From Neisseria sicca (lineage in GTDB: Bacteria; Pseudomonadota; Gammaproteobacteria; Burkholderiales; Neisseriaceae): a stretch of 64,000 nt of DNA. A program made the translations under genes and the position numbers. The stretch spans positions 2,170,001 through 2,234,000 of the forward strand of contig NZ_CP072524.1 in NCBI RefSeq assembly GCF_017753665.1, given 5' to 3'. This document shows positions 7,880-18,111 of the stretch, piece by piece (positions within the stretch are counted from its first letter, which is position 1; each line of letters begins with the position of its first letter). A model generated the notes under the pieces. The model saw only the letters and a program-made list of their open reading frames with translations, ran no database searches and was not told where the DNA came from.

Positions 7880-9151
7880 ATGAGCCAAGACAACAACCCA
7901 CAACCCACCCAACCGACGAAACGCACCCTGTTCAAAACCGTCCTCGCCGCAGGCGCAGCCGGCGCGGCAGGCTGGTTTGCCGGCAAACAACAAGGCGAAA
8001 CCGCCGCCGAGACCCGCCACAACGAACACTCACCGCAAGCCTACCCCTGCTACGGCACCCACCAGGCCGGCATCACCACCCCGCACCAACTCTTCGGCAT
8101 CATGTGCGCCTTCGACGTAACCGCCAAAGACCCCAAACAACTCGAAAACCTCTTCCGCACCCTCACCGCCCGCATCGAATTCCTCACCCAAGGCGGCGAA
8201 TACCAAGACGGCGACGAAAAACTCCCCCCCGCAGGCAGCGGCCTACTCGGCAAAACATTCCGCCCCGACGGCCTCACCATCACCGTCGGCGTCGGCAGCA
8301 GCCTCTTTGACGACCGTTTCGGACTCAAAGACAAAAAACCCCGCCACCTCCAAGAAATGCGCGACTTCCCCAACGACCGCCTCCAAAAATCATGGTGCGA
8401 CGGCGACCTCAGCCTCCAAATCTGCGCCTTCACCCCCGAAACCTGCCAAGCCGCCCTGCGCGACATCATCAAAAACACCGCCCAAACCGCCGTCATCCGC
8501 TGGAGCATAGACGGCTGGCTGCCCAAAGCCGAACCCGGCGCCATCGCCGCCCGCAACCTCTTAGGCTTCCGCGACGGCTCCGGCAACCCCGACGTGTCCG
8601 ATCCCAAAATTGCCGACCAAGTCCTCTGGACAGGCATCGCCGCCAACAGCCAAGACGAACCCGCCTGGGCGAAAAACGGCAGCTACCAAGCCGTCCGCCT
8701 CATCCGCCACTTCGTCGAATTCTGGGACAGAACCCCCTTGCAGGAACAAACCGAAATCTTCGGCCGCCGCAAATACAGCGGCGCCCCCATGGACGGCAAA
8801 AAAGAGGGCGATACCGCCGACTTCGCCAAAGACCCCGACGGCAAAACCACCCCCAAAGACAGCCACATGAGGCTCGCCAACCCGCGCGACCCCGAGTTCA
8901 TGAAAAAACACCTGCTCTACCGCCGCGCCTTCAACTACTCCCGCGGCCTCGCCGCCAACGGTCAGCTCGACGTTGGCTTAGTGTTCATCTGCTACCAAGC
9001 CAACCTCGCCGACGGCTTCATCTTCGTCCAAAACCTGCTCAACGGCGAACCGCTGGAAGAATACATCAGCCCCTTCGGCGGCGGCTATTTCTTCATCCTC
9101 CCCGGCGTCGAAAAAGGCGGCTTCCTCGCCCAAACCCTGCTCAGCGCGTGA
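7880..9151 (+). CDS. efeB: EfeB-type Dyp peroxidase (deferrochelatase)
   Basis: 423 residues. The N-terminus resembles a Tat signal (TKRTLFKTVLAAGAAGAAGW) but carries Lys-Arg rather than Arg-Arg. The Dyp-type haem peroxidase fold has the GXXDG motif (NLLGFRDGSGNPDVSD), with the catalytic aspartate at about residue 233, and the proximal haem histidine in DSHMRLANPRDPE. In EfeUOB the enzyme is periplasmic, oxidises Fe2+ for import and may release iron from haem. The start at 7880 follows AAAGGA. The third gene of the efe set, separated from efeO by about 295 bp of DUS and repeat sequence, so it may have its own promoter. Confidence 0.93.
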   Translation: MSQDNNPQPTQPTKRTLFKTVLAAGAAGAAGWFAGKQQGETAAETRHNEHSPQAYPCYGTHQAGITTPHQLFGIMCAFDVTAKDPKQLENLFRTLTARIEFLTQGGEYQDGDEKLPPAGSGLLGKTFRPDGLTITVGVGSSLFDDRFGLKDKKPRHLQEMRDFPNDRLQKSWCDGDLSLQICAFTPETCQAALRDIIKNTAQTAVIRWSIDGWLPKAEPGAIAARNLLGFRDGSGNPDVSDPKIADQVLWTGIAANSQDEPAWAKNGSYQAVRLIRHFVEFWDRTPLQEQTEIFGRRKYSGAPMDGKKEGDTADFAKDPDGKTTPKDSHMRLANPRDPEFMKKHLLYRRAFNYSRGLAANGQLDVGLVFICYQANLADGFIFVQNLLNGEPLEEYISPFGGGYFFILPGVEKGGFLAQTLLSA

Positions 9152-9208
9152 ACACAGGTCGTCTGAAACCTGACGGCGCATAGGTTCTATCCGTCAACCT
9201 CTCCCTGT

Positions 9209-9254
9209 AAAAGGTCGTCTGAAAACTAAGTATTCCAGTTTTCAGACGACCTTT
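9209..9254. terminator. Inverted DUS terminator downstream of efeB
   Basis: AAAAGGTCGTCTGAAAACT pairs with AGTTTTCAGACGACCTTT, with T-runs at the ends. Confidence 0.75.
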
Positions 9255-9283
9255 CCGTCAAGTGGACACAGGCTTAGGACAAA

Positions 9284-9612
9284 CCAAACCCGTAGCGTGG
9301 GTTTCACCCACGACCTGCCGCCCGAACATCCGAATCCAATCATATCCGTTCATTCGTGGGTAGAACCCACGTTGCAGGCGGCTGGCTCTCCCGTCTGGAG
9401 GGAGAAGTTGGTTCTACGGCTTGCACGAATTTGATTTTACCTAAACCCAAAAAACCACCCCCATCCTAACCTTCCCCCGCCGGACGGGGGAAGGAACAAA
9501 TTGCTGTTGCAGCAACCGGTAGCGTGGGCTTCGCCCACGACCTTCCGTCCGAATATCCGAATCCAATCATCTCTGTTCATTCGTGGGTAGAATCCACGCT
9601 ACGGGCGGCTGG
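9284..9612. repeat. Composite intergenic repeat island A
   Basis: Two GTAGCGTGGG hairpin units (9292-9376 and 9521-9605) flank a core holding GGGAGAAGTTGGTTCTACGG, then CACGAATTTGATTTTACC, then ACCCCCATCCTAACCTTCCC ending in GCTGTTGCAGCAAC. The same blocks in the same order recur at 19.7, 21.2, 32.9 and 42.4 kb. No gene is present in the 9152-9693 gap. Confidence 0.75.
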
Positions 9613-9630
9613 TAACGGATAGGGTAAAGC

Positions 9631-9676
9631 AAAAAAGGTCGTCTGAAAACCTAATTTTGGTTTCAGACGACCTTCT
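9631..9676. terminator. Inverted DUS terminator downstream of ibaG
   Basis: AAAAAAGGTCGTCTGAAAAC pairs with GGTTTCAGACGACCTTCT; it lies directly behind the stop codon of the reverse-strand BolA gene. Confidence 0.7.
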
Positions 9677-9693
9677 CTTGTCTGCTGTACGGC

Positions 9694-9942
9694 TTATTGC
9701 TGCTTCGCCGCCCATTCCGCAGGCGTGGCGGCAACGGAAATTGACAGCGCGTGCAATTCGTTGCTGGCCAATTGCGCCTTCAGACCGTCTTTGATCAGGC
9801 GGTGGCGGGCGAGGCGGGCTTTGCCTTCAAACTCGGAAGAGACGATGACGGCGAAAAAGTGATGTCCGTCGCCTTCGACTTCGACGTGTTCGCAAGCGGC
9901 AACGCCTTCAATCAGCGATTTGACTTGTTCTGGGGTAAGCAT
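9694..9942 (-). CDS. ibaG: BolA/IbaG-family protein
   Basis: 82 residues from the ATG at 9942. An upstream in-frame ATG exists at 9999, but AAGGA and the family N-terminus (MLTPEQVKSLIEG) favour 9942. Family landmarks are EGDGHHFFAVIVSSEFEG and ARHRLIKDGLKAQL, with ELHALSISVATP near the end. BolA/IbaG proteins pair with monothiol glutaredoxins and [2Fe-2S] clusters and are linked to acid stress and iron homeostasis. A free-standing small gene. Confidence 0.85.
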   Translation of the reverse strand: MLTPEQVKSLIEGVAACEHVEVEGDGHHFFAVIVSSEFEGKARLARHRLIKDGLKAQLASNELHALSISVAATPAEWAAKQQ

Positions 9943-10514
9943 TTGTATTCCTTGTTTCAAAAACATTGCGGCATTATACAGAATAATGCCGTCAAACATC
10001 GCTAACTTGCTGAGGATGTATCTGAAACATTATTCATTAATATTGAATCAACATGAGATTTGCAGAGGTCGTCTGAAACATTTTCAGACGACCTCTTTGC
10101 TTGTTTTGAGATGCCGGATACTTAAAAATATCATTTTTTTAGTACGGATGAATCCGGGTAAAAGGGTTTTGGCATATAAATTGTTTTCAAATAAAAAGAT
10201 AAAGTTTCGCTTTAATTGCAAATTAAGGTTAAGAAAATAGAAGTTATTAAAGATAAGCGGATATATAAATAACTAAAAGGTCATGAAATCAGGTTTGAGA
10301 GATTGTTATCTAAGGTATAGATAAATTCTGAAATTTGTTTGAAAGTGACAATATACGTCATATCCGTTGAATAATTTTTGCAATTGAAATATTGGCATCG
10401 AAGAAGATGATTTCATTTTTGGTTATTGGGTCGAATGTTTGAAAAGTAGGTTGGTTCGACAATCCAATAATATATTAAATTTATTTGTTTAACATTTTAA
10501 GTCAGAGAGTAAGC
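9943..10514. other. AT-rich upstream region of the trimeric adhesin gene, no gene seen
   Basis: About 570 bp, strongly AT-rich from 10100 on. It holds an inverted DUS pair (10064-10098) and a T7 run near 10133-10140. The adhesin promoter must lie here. I see no long homopolymer or short tandem repeat of the kind used for phase variation. Confidence 0.4.
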
Positions 10515-13500
10515 ATGAATAAAATCTATCGTGTCGTATGGAACGAAACCACACAGACGTGGAACGCGGTGGCGGAATTCGCCAAAGCGCATGGGAAAAC
10601 AGCTTCATCAGGCATAGGCGGTATTGTTGCCTCCGCAGGCGTGCGCTTCGCGTTTACCGCCATCATGTCCGGTCTGTTGCTTGCCAGCGGTCAAGCTATG
10701 GCTACAGCAGAAAATAACGGTAAAACCCTTGCTAATGGTAAAGCTATCTCTGCGGCTACCGAAGGTACCGACTACAACACCTGCTATTTCGATACCACCA
10801 GCTACAATGTTGTCTGCGGCGATGATACGACGACTGCATTAGATTTCATTCCTCAAGACAACGGACAACCTCCAAAACAAGGTAAATCTGTTTCTATCGG
10901 ACAAGGAGCCCAAACCAGCGGAGAAAGTAATGTTGCCATCGGTCCGAAAACGGTTACTGCCAACACAGGCTCTATTGCCATCGGCGTGGCGGCAAGTGCC
11001 AATCACAACCAATCTATCGCTATGGGACAGGAGGCATCAGCAAAAGGTGAAGCCGATGTCAGTATTGGAAAATTGGCAGGCGATACCGTTTCTTCCGACG
11101 GCCGCAATATTGCCATTGGCGAGAGCGCGCTGAAAGGCGGTTTGGGAGTCAATAATGTCATCGCCATCGGTTCATCGGCGGGCGTTGATTCCAACAGCAG
11201 TCATTCGGTTTATATTGGTACCGGTGCGACCGGTAAGGAAGCTAAAAACGTTTCTATCGGATATTTGTCGAACACCAAAAGCGGCAGTATTGCAGTTGGT
11301 GACAACTCAAATGCGCAGGGCAATTCGTCCGTTGCCATCGGTACCAAATCCGTTGTAACCGATGTAGCAGGTAATGGCGTTGCCATTGGTTTCAATTCCA
11401 CTACTTCGGGATTGAGTGCTGTCGCCATCGGTGGTTCAAGTTCGATCGGTAAAGGTGCCAATGCATCGGGTCCTGCCAGCCTGGCAATAATGGGTACTGC
11501 CGTCGCTTCTGCACAGCGTGCCATCTCCATAGGCGAATTTACGGTCGGTTCAGGAGCTTATGGTATTGCCATCGGCGGTAAAGCAAATGCACAGGGCACG
11601 TCCTCCATCGCGATTGGCGGCAGTCAGGCGACGGACAAAGCGACGAACGCAACCGGTAATTTCTCAACTGCTATCGGTTATGGTGCCAAGACCGTCAATC
11701 ATGATACCACTGCCGTCGGTAAAAACAGCACGGCAAACGGCCTGCGCGCCACAGCCTTCGGTGTAGACAGCAATGCAGGTGCTGAAAACGCCTTGGCTGC
11801 CGGTCCGCAAACCACTGCTTCTGCCAAAGGTGCAATTGCTGTCGGTTTTGCCACTCAGGCAACCGGTTTGAGCAGCATTGCAGTCGGTAAGGAAGCCATT
11901 GCCACTACAGAAACTTCTACTTCACTCGGTCAAAACAGCCAAGCCACCGCCAACAACGCCGTTGCCATCGGTAACAAAGCCGTAGCGGCAGGTACGGGCA
12001 ATATCGTAGTGGGTACGAACGCAGGTGTGTACGACGCTACCGTTTCCGCAGGGCGCACAGTCGGTGCGGACACCGTCTATATCGGTGCGGACAGCGGTCG
12101 CAATGCCTATACCAACGAACGCCAAATCTCCATCGGTAAAGGTACGGGCAACAACGCTACCGGCGTGGACAACATCGCCCTCGGCTTGCGTTCCGGCGCA
12201 TTTGTGTCCGGTGCAAACAACGTCGCTATCGGTAGGGAAGCAGGCATGGGTACGGATGCCCAAAAACTGAGCGTCACTTCCACTGTCGCCATCGGTGAAG
12301 CTGCAAAAGGCAGCTTCAGCAACACCGTAGCCATCGGTAAAACGGCCTTGGCAGAAAAAGAATCCGCAGTTGCCGTCGGTATGGTTTCCAAAGCCAGCGG
12401 CGACAATTCGGTAGCCATCGGTAAGACTGCCAATGCCAGCGCACACGAAACCGTAGCCATCGGTCATGAGACCGTTGCCGGAGCCGTTTCTTCCGTCGCT
12501 GTTGGTCAGCGTGCCAACGCATCGGGCAGTGAGGCGGTTGCATTGGGTATCGATTCCAATGCCTCCGGTAAGTTTGCTGTCGCCATCGGTAACATGGCGA
12601 AGGTAACCGACAGCAAACTCAACGGCATTGCCATCGGCAGCAATGCTGTCGCTTCGGAAGACTATGCAATGGCGATGGGTCTTGACACCCAAGCAACGGG
12701 CAACAGCTCGATTGCCTTTGGTAATACTGCGAAAGCGCTTGGGAAGGAAGCTGTTGCCTTTGGTCATTTGGCAACTGCTGCAAAAAATAATACCCTCGCA
12801 CTTGGTGTTTCTGCTAATTCCGCCGAAGTCGGTGCAGTAACTTTGGGTGCATACACCAAAGCTGATGCTGTTACGGGAACTGCATTGGGTTATTCTGCTC
12901 ATGCCGTCAATGAAAACGATGTCGCTTTGGGCGGCAACAGTTTGACTGAAGCGCACCACAACGGCGACTACACGCTGAATGGCAACTATACCGCTGCCGG
13001 AACAAGCTCTTACGGTACGGTTTCCGTCGGTAGCATCAATACCGCTGAAGCAGGCAAACCTAGCAATGCCTTCACCCGTCAAATTCAAAACGTCTCCGCG
13101 GGTGTCATCAGCGCAACCAGTACCGATGCCATCAACGGCAGCCAGCTTTACGCGACCAATTCTTACCTGCTCAACTTGGGTAAAAACGTCAAAGATGCCT
13201 TGGGTGGCAGTACCCAAATCGACGATGCAGGCAACCTGACCCTGAACAATTTAGGCGGTACAGGCAAAGCCAATGTTCACGACGCTTTGGAAGCGATGAA
13301 CAACAAAATCGACCAATTGGGTGGCGGCAGCTCCAGCCATTTTTACAGCGTTAATACGGCCTCTGATACCCGAGGCAACTACAACAATAACGGTGCAACC
13401 GGATTGGATGCTCTGGCAGCAGGTGCGGACGCGCAGGCAGCGGGCGATTTTGCCGTAGCCGTCGGTACAGGCGCGCAGGCGGTGATTTCCAACTCTATCG

Positions 13501-16500
13501 CCATCGGTAAAAACGCCTCCGTCAACGAAGACACGGCATCTGACGCGAGTGTAAACGGTTTGACTAAAGGCGAAGGTTCCGTCGCCATCGGTGCGAATAC
13601 CAAAGCCAGCGGCACTAATGCTACCGCCGTTGGCCAATCATCCAATGCTTACGGTCAAAACTCCTTCGCAGGCGGTCAGTCTTCCAAAGCGTTGGGTAAA
13701 TCCAGCGTAGCGGTCGGTGACGGCGCGCAGGCTATTCACGACTCCACTACTGCAATCGGCGCATACAGCCAATCCACGGCGGCAGGTGCGACCGCATTAG
13801 GCTTTAATACCCGAGCTACTGCTTTCGGTACCGTCGCGGCAGGTCGGAACAGCAAAGCCGTTGCCAATAATGCCTTAGCATTGGGTAACGAAGCAGACGC
13901 GCAAAAAGACGACACCATCGCCATCGGCTACAACGCCCAAGCCACGCAAAACCGTGCCGTTGCCTTCGGTAAAAACGCCAAAGCCACCGCAGGCGACACC
14001 TTTGCCTTGGGCGATTCGGCAAAAGCCTCTGTCGGCAATGCCATTGCCTTCGGTAAAAACGCCAATGCCGCTCATGCAGGTTCTATCGCATTGGGTGCCA
14101 ATTCCGCGACTGAAGCAGCCGTTCAGACGACCTCTGCCACTGTTGGCGGTCTGACTTTCGGCAATTTCGCAGGTAACACGCCTGAGTCCACACTCAGCAT
14201 CGGTACGGCAGGCAAAGAGCGAACGATTACCAACGTCGCCGCAGGCCGCATCAGCAACAACAGCACCGACGCAGTAAACGGCAGCCAGCTTTATGCGACT
14301 CAAAACGTCATGAACAACATCGGTACGACCGCAGTCGGCGTATTGGGTGGCAATGCAGCCATTGCGAATGACGGTACTATTACGATGTCCAACATCGGCG
14401 GTACGGGCGCATCCACCATTGAAGGCGCGATTTCCGCCATCAACGACGCCTCTTACAAGTCGTTCAAACTGAATACAGCCAAAACCAGCGGTACCAACGG
14501 TGAAGCCAACAACCACTCGCTGAAAGAAATTACCAACGGTTCGACCATCACGTTGGAAGCGGGTAAAAACATCGTGCTGAACCAAAACGAATCTACCGTC
14601 AGCATCAATACCGCCGATGCGCCTGAGTTCGCAGGCAAAATCACCGCCAAAGGCGGACTGGATATGTCCAACACCAAGATTACTAATCTGGGCAAGGGCG
14701 ACCAGCCGACTGACGCGGTTAACCTGAGCCAGTTGACCGATGCCATCAACAACGTCCGTGCGACCACGCTGACGACAGTCACTAATGATGCTCCGTTCGC
14801 ATATGTCGCCGACGATGGCAAAATCTTGAAGCGCAACGTAACGGTTGATGGTTCAGGCGCAAAACAGGTTTCCTTTGTTTATGCCGACGATGCAAGTACG
14901 CCATATAACGGCAACGTAACCATTGCTGCGTTGAATCCGACCGACTCGCAAACCACCGTTCCGACCACGGTTGGCAACGTTGCTGCAGGTAAGGGACAAA
15001 ATGATGCGGTAAACGTATCCCAACTGGACAAAGTTGCCAAAGCCTTGGGTACTTCCGTCAACAGCGCGACCGGCGAAATCGCCGCACCGAAATACTCTGT
15101 GATTTCCGGCAGCCCTGCGACTTCAGGCGTAGCTGATTACAACGATGTCGGCAGTGCATTGACTGCCTTGAGCAATGCCGTCCGCGCACCTCTGACTTTT
15201 GCAGGCGACAGCGGTACGCCTTCAACCCGTCAATTGGGCAGCACTGTTGCCGTTAAAGGTGGCGAAGCCGATGCAACCAAACTGTCCGACAGTAACAACA
15301 TCGGTGTGGTTTCAGACGACGTCAATGGTACGCTCAACGTCAAACTTGCTAAAGATTTGCAAGGTTTGAACAGCGCGCGATTCGATACGGATGGCAGCTC
15401 CACGACCATCAATGGCGGCAATGTTACCTTGGTTGGAAAAGACGGTGAAGTAAACGCTTCAACAGCCGAAGGCAATACTTTGACCGACCAGGACGGCAAT
15501 ACCACCAAATCCATTGCCGGTATTACCGAATTGACAGATGAGGCTGGCAATACCAACTTGCTGAACGCCAAAGGCATCGAATTGAGCAATACCGACGGCG
15601 GCCACAGTGCGTTCAAAGCTGACGGCAGCAGCATTTCCGATAAAAACGGCAACAAAGTCGATACTACGGCAACCGGTATTACGTTGACTTCGGCAGCAAA
15701 CGGCGGCAAACAAACCGTCAGCCTGACTCAAAACGGCTTGAACAACGGCGGCAACAAGATTACCAACGTAGCCAAAGGTACGGAAGACAACGACGCCGTC
15801 AACGTTGCCCAACTGAACGAACAACTCGCCGCCACCGAAAAAACCACTACTGTCGTCGCCGGTAAGAACGTGACCGTCAGCGAAAAAGTGGACGGCAACA
15901 ACACCGAGTACACCGTCAACGCCGACAAGACCACCCTCAGCCAAGCGGCTAACGGTGCGGTTAAAGTCAGCGAAGGTGCGAAAGACGCCGACGGTGTCAC
16001 CGATTACGCTTTGGATCTGACCGACGAAGCCAAAGCCGACATCGCCAAAGGCGTGGCGGCGAAAGACGCGGTGGACAACAAAGGCCTGACCTTTGCCGGC
16101 GACAACGGCACAACCGGTGCGAAGAAACTGGGTGACAGCCTGAGCGTCAAAGGCGACGGCAACATCCTGACCCGCGCCGACGAAAACGGCATCAGCTTCT
16201 CTCTTGCCGACAAGATTACCGTCGGCAAAGCAGGCAAAGGCAACAAACCGCTCGTGATCGACGGTACCGCCGGTCTGATTTCCGGTCTGAGCAACACCAC
16301 TCTGGGCGGTGCGGACTTTGCCACTAAAGGTCAAGCCGCCAGCGAAGAGCAGTTGAACGCAACCCAAGCCAACCTGGCGAACCTGCTCGGCGGTAACGCA
16401 GCCAACGACAAAGGCAACGTGACCACTACCGACATCGGCGGCACAGGCAAAGACAACGTCCACGACGCCATTGCCGCAGTGAAAGAAACTGCCGACAAAG

Positions 16501-18080
16501 GCTGGAACCTGAACGCCAACGACGAAACCTCGTCTGAAAAAATCGGCTCAGGCGACACCGTGACCTTCAAAGAAGGCAAAAACGTCAAAGTCAGCCGCAA
16601 CGGTAAGAACATCACCGTAGCGACTTCAGACGACGTCTCCTTCGATAAGGTTACCGTAGGTGGCAGCGTACTGACCGACAACGGACTGACTGTGGGCAAC
16701 GGCAAAGCAGGCAAACCTGTCAGCCTGACCAAAGACGGTCTGAACAACGGCGGCAACAAAGTGTCCGACATCGCCGCAGGCGAAGCCGACACCGACGCAG
16801 TGAACGTTGCACAGCTCAAAGCAGCCGCAGCGAAAGCCACGTCCAAAGTGGACAGCGGCAACGACAACATCGTCGTCACACCTGAGCAAAATGCCGACGG
16901 CAGCACCACTTACAAAGTGGCGACCGCACCTAACCTGAAAGCCGACAGCTTCACCGCAGGCGATACCGTTGTGAACAAAGACGGCGTTAAAGTCGGCGAT
17001 AAAGTAGCGCTGGACAAAGACGGTCTGAAAGCAGGCGATGTCAACATCACTGCCGACGGTATCAACGCAGGCAACAAAGCCATCAGTAATGTTGCTGAAG
17101 GCAAGAAAGATACTGATGCAGTAAATGTTGGACAGTTGAACCGTCTGACCGCTGCTGCTAAGACAGAAGTCGAAGCCGGTACCAACATCGCCAGCGTGAG
17201 CAGCAAACAAGGTGCGAACGGTCAAACCGTTTACACCGTGAACGCAGACGGCGCGAGCGTTTCCGCAGGTTCCGACAATATCGTCGTGACCAAAGGCAAC
17301 AAAGACGCCAACAACGTAACCGACTACGCGGTTGACCTGTCTAAAGCCGTCAAAGCCGACATCGCCAAAGGCGTAGCGGCGAAAGACGCAGTAGACAACA
17401 AAGGCATCAGCTTCGCAGGCGACAGCGGTACGACCGTTGCCAACAAACTGGGTGATACCGTCGCTGTTAAAGGCGATGTCAACATCACCACCACCGCAGG
17501 TGCGAACGGTATTCAGGTCGGCCTCAACAAAGACCTGAAAGTCGACAGCGTCAAAGCAGGCGATACGGTTGTGAACAACAGCGGCGTCAACGTCGGCGAC
17601 AAAGTGGTGCTGGGCAAAGACGGTCTGAAAGCAGGCGATGTCAACATCACTGCCGAGGGCATCAACGCAGGCGGTAAGAAAGTCACCAACGTCGCCGCAG
17701 GTACCGTCGCCGCAGACAGCACCGATGCGGTTAACGGCAGCCAGTTGTATCAAGCTAATCAGGCGATTAACCAAAGGGTGACCAACCTTGGCAATTACGT
17801 GGTGAACATGGGCGACCAGATCAACCAACGTATCGACAATGTTGAAAGCGACTCTAAAGCCGGTACCGCAGCAGCAATGGCGGTGGCTGGTCTGCCGCAA
17901 GCCTACCTGCCGGGTAAGAGCATGATGGCGGTTGCAGGCGGCGTATACCGCGGTGAAAGCGGCTACGCAGTCGGCTTCTCCAGCATCTCCGACGGCGGCA
18001 ACTGGGTCATCAAAGGTACCGCTACCGGCAACTCGCGCGGCCACTACGGCGCGACCGCAGGTGTCGGCTACCAATGGTAA
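10515..18080 (+). CDS. Giant trimeric autotransporter adhesin (YadA/Hia/NhhA type)
   Basis: 2521 residues from the ATG at 10515; the ATG at 10485 is rejected because the ESPR extension motif of type Vc autotransporters starts at 10515 (MNKIYRVVWNETTQTWNAVA). The signal peptide ends near residue 63 (LLLASGQAMA). A YadA-like head with many SxAIGxxAxA repeats spans about residues 110-850, then a neck (SATSTDAINGSQLY), a second head at about 960-1235, a second neck (NNSTDAVNGSQLY), a long stalk, and a third neck near 2395. The last 70 or so residues are the YadA membrane anchor (PGKSMMAVAGGVYRGESGYA, ending GVGYQW). Expected to trimerise, insert in the outer membrane through BAM and mediate adhesion. 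Stalk segments near 16.0 and 17.3 kb and near 16.95 and 17.55 kb are close repeats. Confidence 0.95.
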   Translation: MNKIYRVVWNETTQTWNAVAEFAKAHGKTASSGIGGIVASAGVRFAFTAIMSGLLLASGQAMATAENNGKTLANGKAISAATEGTDYNTCYFDTTSYNVVCGDDTTTALDFIPQDNGQPPKQGKSVSIGQGAQTSGESNVAIGPKTVTANTGSIAIGVAASANHNQSIAMGQEASAKGEADVSIGKLAGDTVSSDGRNIAIGESALKGGLGVNNVIAIGSSAGVDSNSSHSVYIGTGATGKEAKNVSIGYLSNTKSGSIAVGDNSNAQGNSSVAIGTKSVVTDVAGNGVAIGFNSTTSGLSAVAIGGSSSIGKGANASGPASLAIMGTAVASAQRAISIGEFTVGSGAYGIAIGGKANAQGTSSIAIGGSQATDKATNATGNFSTAIGYGAKTVNHDTTAVGKNSTANGLRATAFGVDSNAGAENALAAGPQTTASAKGAIAVGFATQATGLSSIAVGKEAIATTETSTSLGQNSQATANNAVAIGNKAVAAGTGNIVVGTNAGVYDATVSAGRTVGADTVYIGADSGRNAYTNERQISIGKGTGNNATGVDNIALGLRSGAFVSGANNVAIGREAGMGTDAQKLSVTSTVAIGEAAKGSFSNTVAIGKTALAEKESAVAVGMVSKASGDNSVAIGKTANASAHETVAIGHETVAGAVSSVAVGQRANASGSEAVALGIDSNASGKFAVAIGNMAKVTDSKLNGIAIGSNAVASEDYAMAMGLDTQATGNSSIAFGNTAKALGKEAVAFGHLATAAKNNTLALGVSANSAEVGAVTLGAYTKADAVTGTALGYSAHAVNENDVALGGNSLTEAHHNGDYTLNGNYTAAGTSSYGTVSVGSINTAEAGKPSNAFTRQIQNVSAGVISATSTDAINGSQLYATNSYLLNLGKNVKDALGGSTQIDDAGNLTLNNLGGTGKANVHDALEAMNNKIDQLGGGSSSHFYSVNTASDTRGNYNNNGATGLDALAAGADAQAAGDFAVAVGTGAQAVISNSIAIGKNASVNEDTASDASVNGLTKGEGSVAIGANTKASGTNATAVGQSSNAYGQNSFAGGQSSKALGKSSVAVGDGAQAIHDSTTAIGAYSQSTAAGATALGFNTRATAFGTVAAGRNSKAVANNALALGNEADAQKDDTIAIGYNAQATQNRAVAFGKNAKATAGDTFALGDSAKASVGNAIAFGKNANAAHAGSIALGANSATEAAVQTTSATVGGLTFGNFAGNTPESTLSIGTAGKERTITNVAAGRISNNSTDAVNGSQLYATQNVMNNIGTTAVGVLGGNAAIANDGTITMSNIGGTGASTIEGAISAINDASYKSFKLNTAKTSGTNGEANNHSLKEITNGSTITLEAGKNIVLNQNESTVSINTADAPEFAGKITAKGGLDMSNTKITNLGKGDQPTDAVNLSQLTDAINNVRATTLTTVTNDAPFAYVADDGKILKRNVTVDGSGAKQVSFVYADDASTPYNGNVTIAALNPTDSQTTVPTTVGNVAAGKGQNDAVNVSQLDKVAKALGTSVNSATGEIAAPKYSVISGSPATSGVADYNDVGSALTALSNAVRAPLTFAGDSGTPSTRQLGSTVAVKGGEADATKLSDSNNIGVVSDDVNGTLNVKLAKDLQGLNSARFDTDGSSTTINGGNVTLVGKDGEVNASTAEGNTLTDQDGNTTKSIAGITELTDEAGNTNLLNAKGIELSNTDGGHSAFKADGSSISDKNGNKVDTTATGITLTSAANGGKQTVSLTQNGLNNGGNKITNVAKGTEDNDAVNVAQLNEQLAATEKTTTVVAGKNVTVSEKVDGNNTEYTVNADKTTLSQAANGAVKVSEGAKDADGVTDYALDLTDEAKADIAKGVAAKDAVDNKGLTFAGDNGTTGAKKLGDSLSVKGDGNILTRADENGISFSLADKITVGKAGKGNKPLVIDGTAGLISGLSNTTLGGADFATKGQAASEEQLNATQANLANLLGGNAANDKGNVTTTDIGGTGKDNVHDAIAAVKETADKGWNLNANDETSSEKIGSGDTVTFKEGKNVKVSRNGKNITVATSDDVSFDKVTVGGSVLTDNGLTVGNGKAGKPVSLTKDGLNNGGNKVSDIAAGEADTDAVNVAQLKAAAAKATSKVDSGNDNIVVTPEQNADGSTTYKVATAPNLKADSFTAGDTVVNKDGVKVGDKVALDKDGLKAGDVNITADGINAGNKAISNVAEGKKDTDAVNVGQLNRLTAAAKTEVEAGTNIASVSSKQGANGQTVYTVNADGASVSAGSDNIVVTKGNKDANNVTDYAVDLSKAVKADIAKGVAAKDAVDNKGISFAGDSGTTVANKLGDTVAVKGDVNITTTAGANGIQVGLNKDLKVDSVKAGDTVVNNSGVNVGDKVVLGKDGLKAGDVNITAEGINAGGKKVTNVAAGTVAADSTDAVNGSQLYQANQAINQRVTNLGNYVVNMGDQINQRIDNVESDSKAGTAAAMAVAGLPQAYLPGKSMMAVAGGVYRGESGYAVGFSSISDGGNWVIKGTATGNSRGHYGATAGVGYQW

Positions 18081-18111
18081 TCCTGACCTAAAGCCTGTTT
18101 GAAGGCAAAGC

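Noticed and set aside
10100..10514. Phase-variable repeat tract in front of the adhesin
   Set aside because: Only a T7 run is present and it is not positioned in a recognisable promoter spacer; no short tandem repeat was found.
11922..13217. Reverse-strand open frames opposite the trimeric adhesin
   Set aside because: Antisense readings of the head repeats. The forward product has ESPR, necks and membrane anchor.
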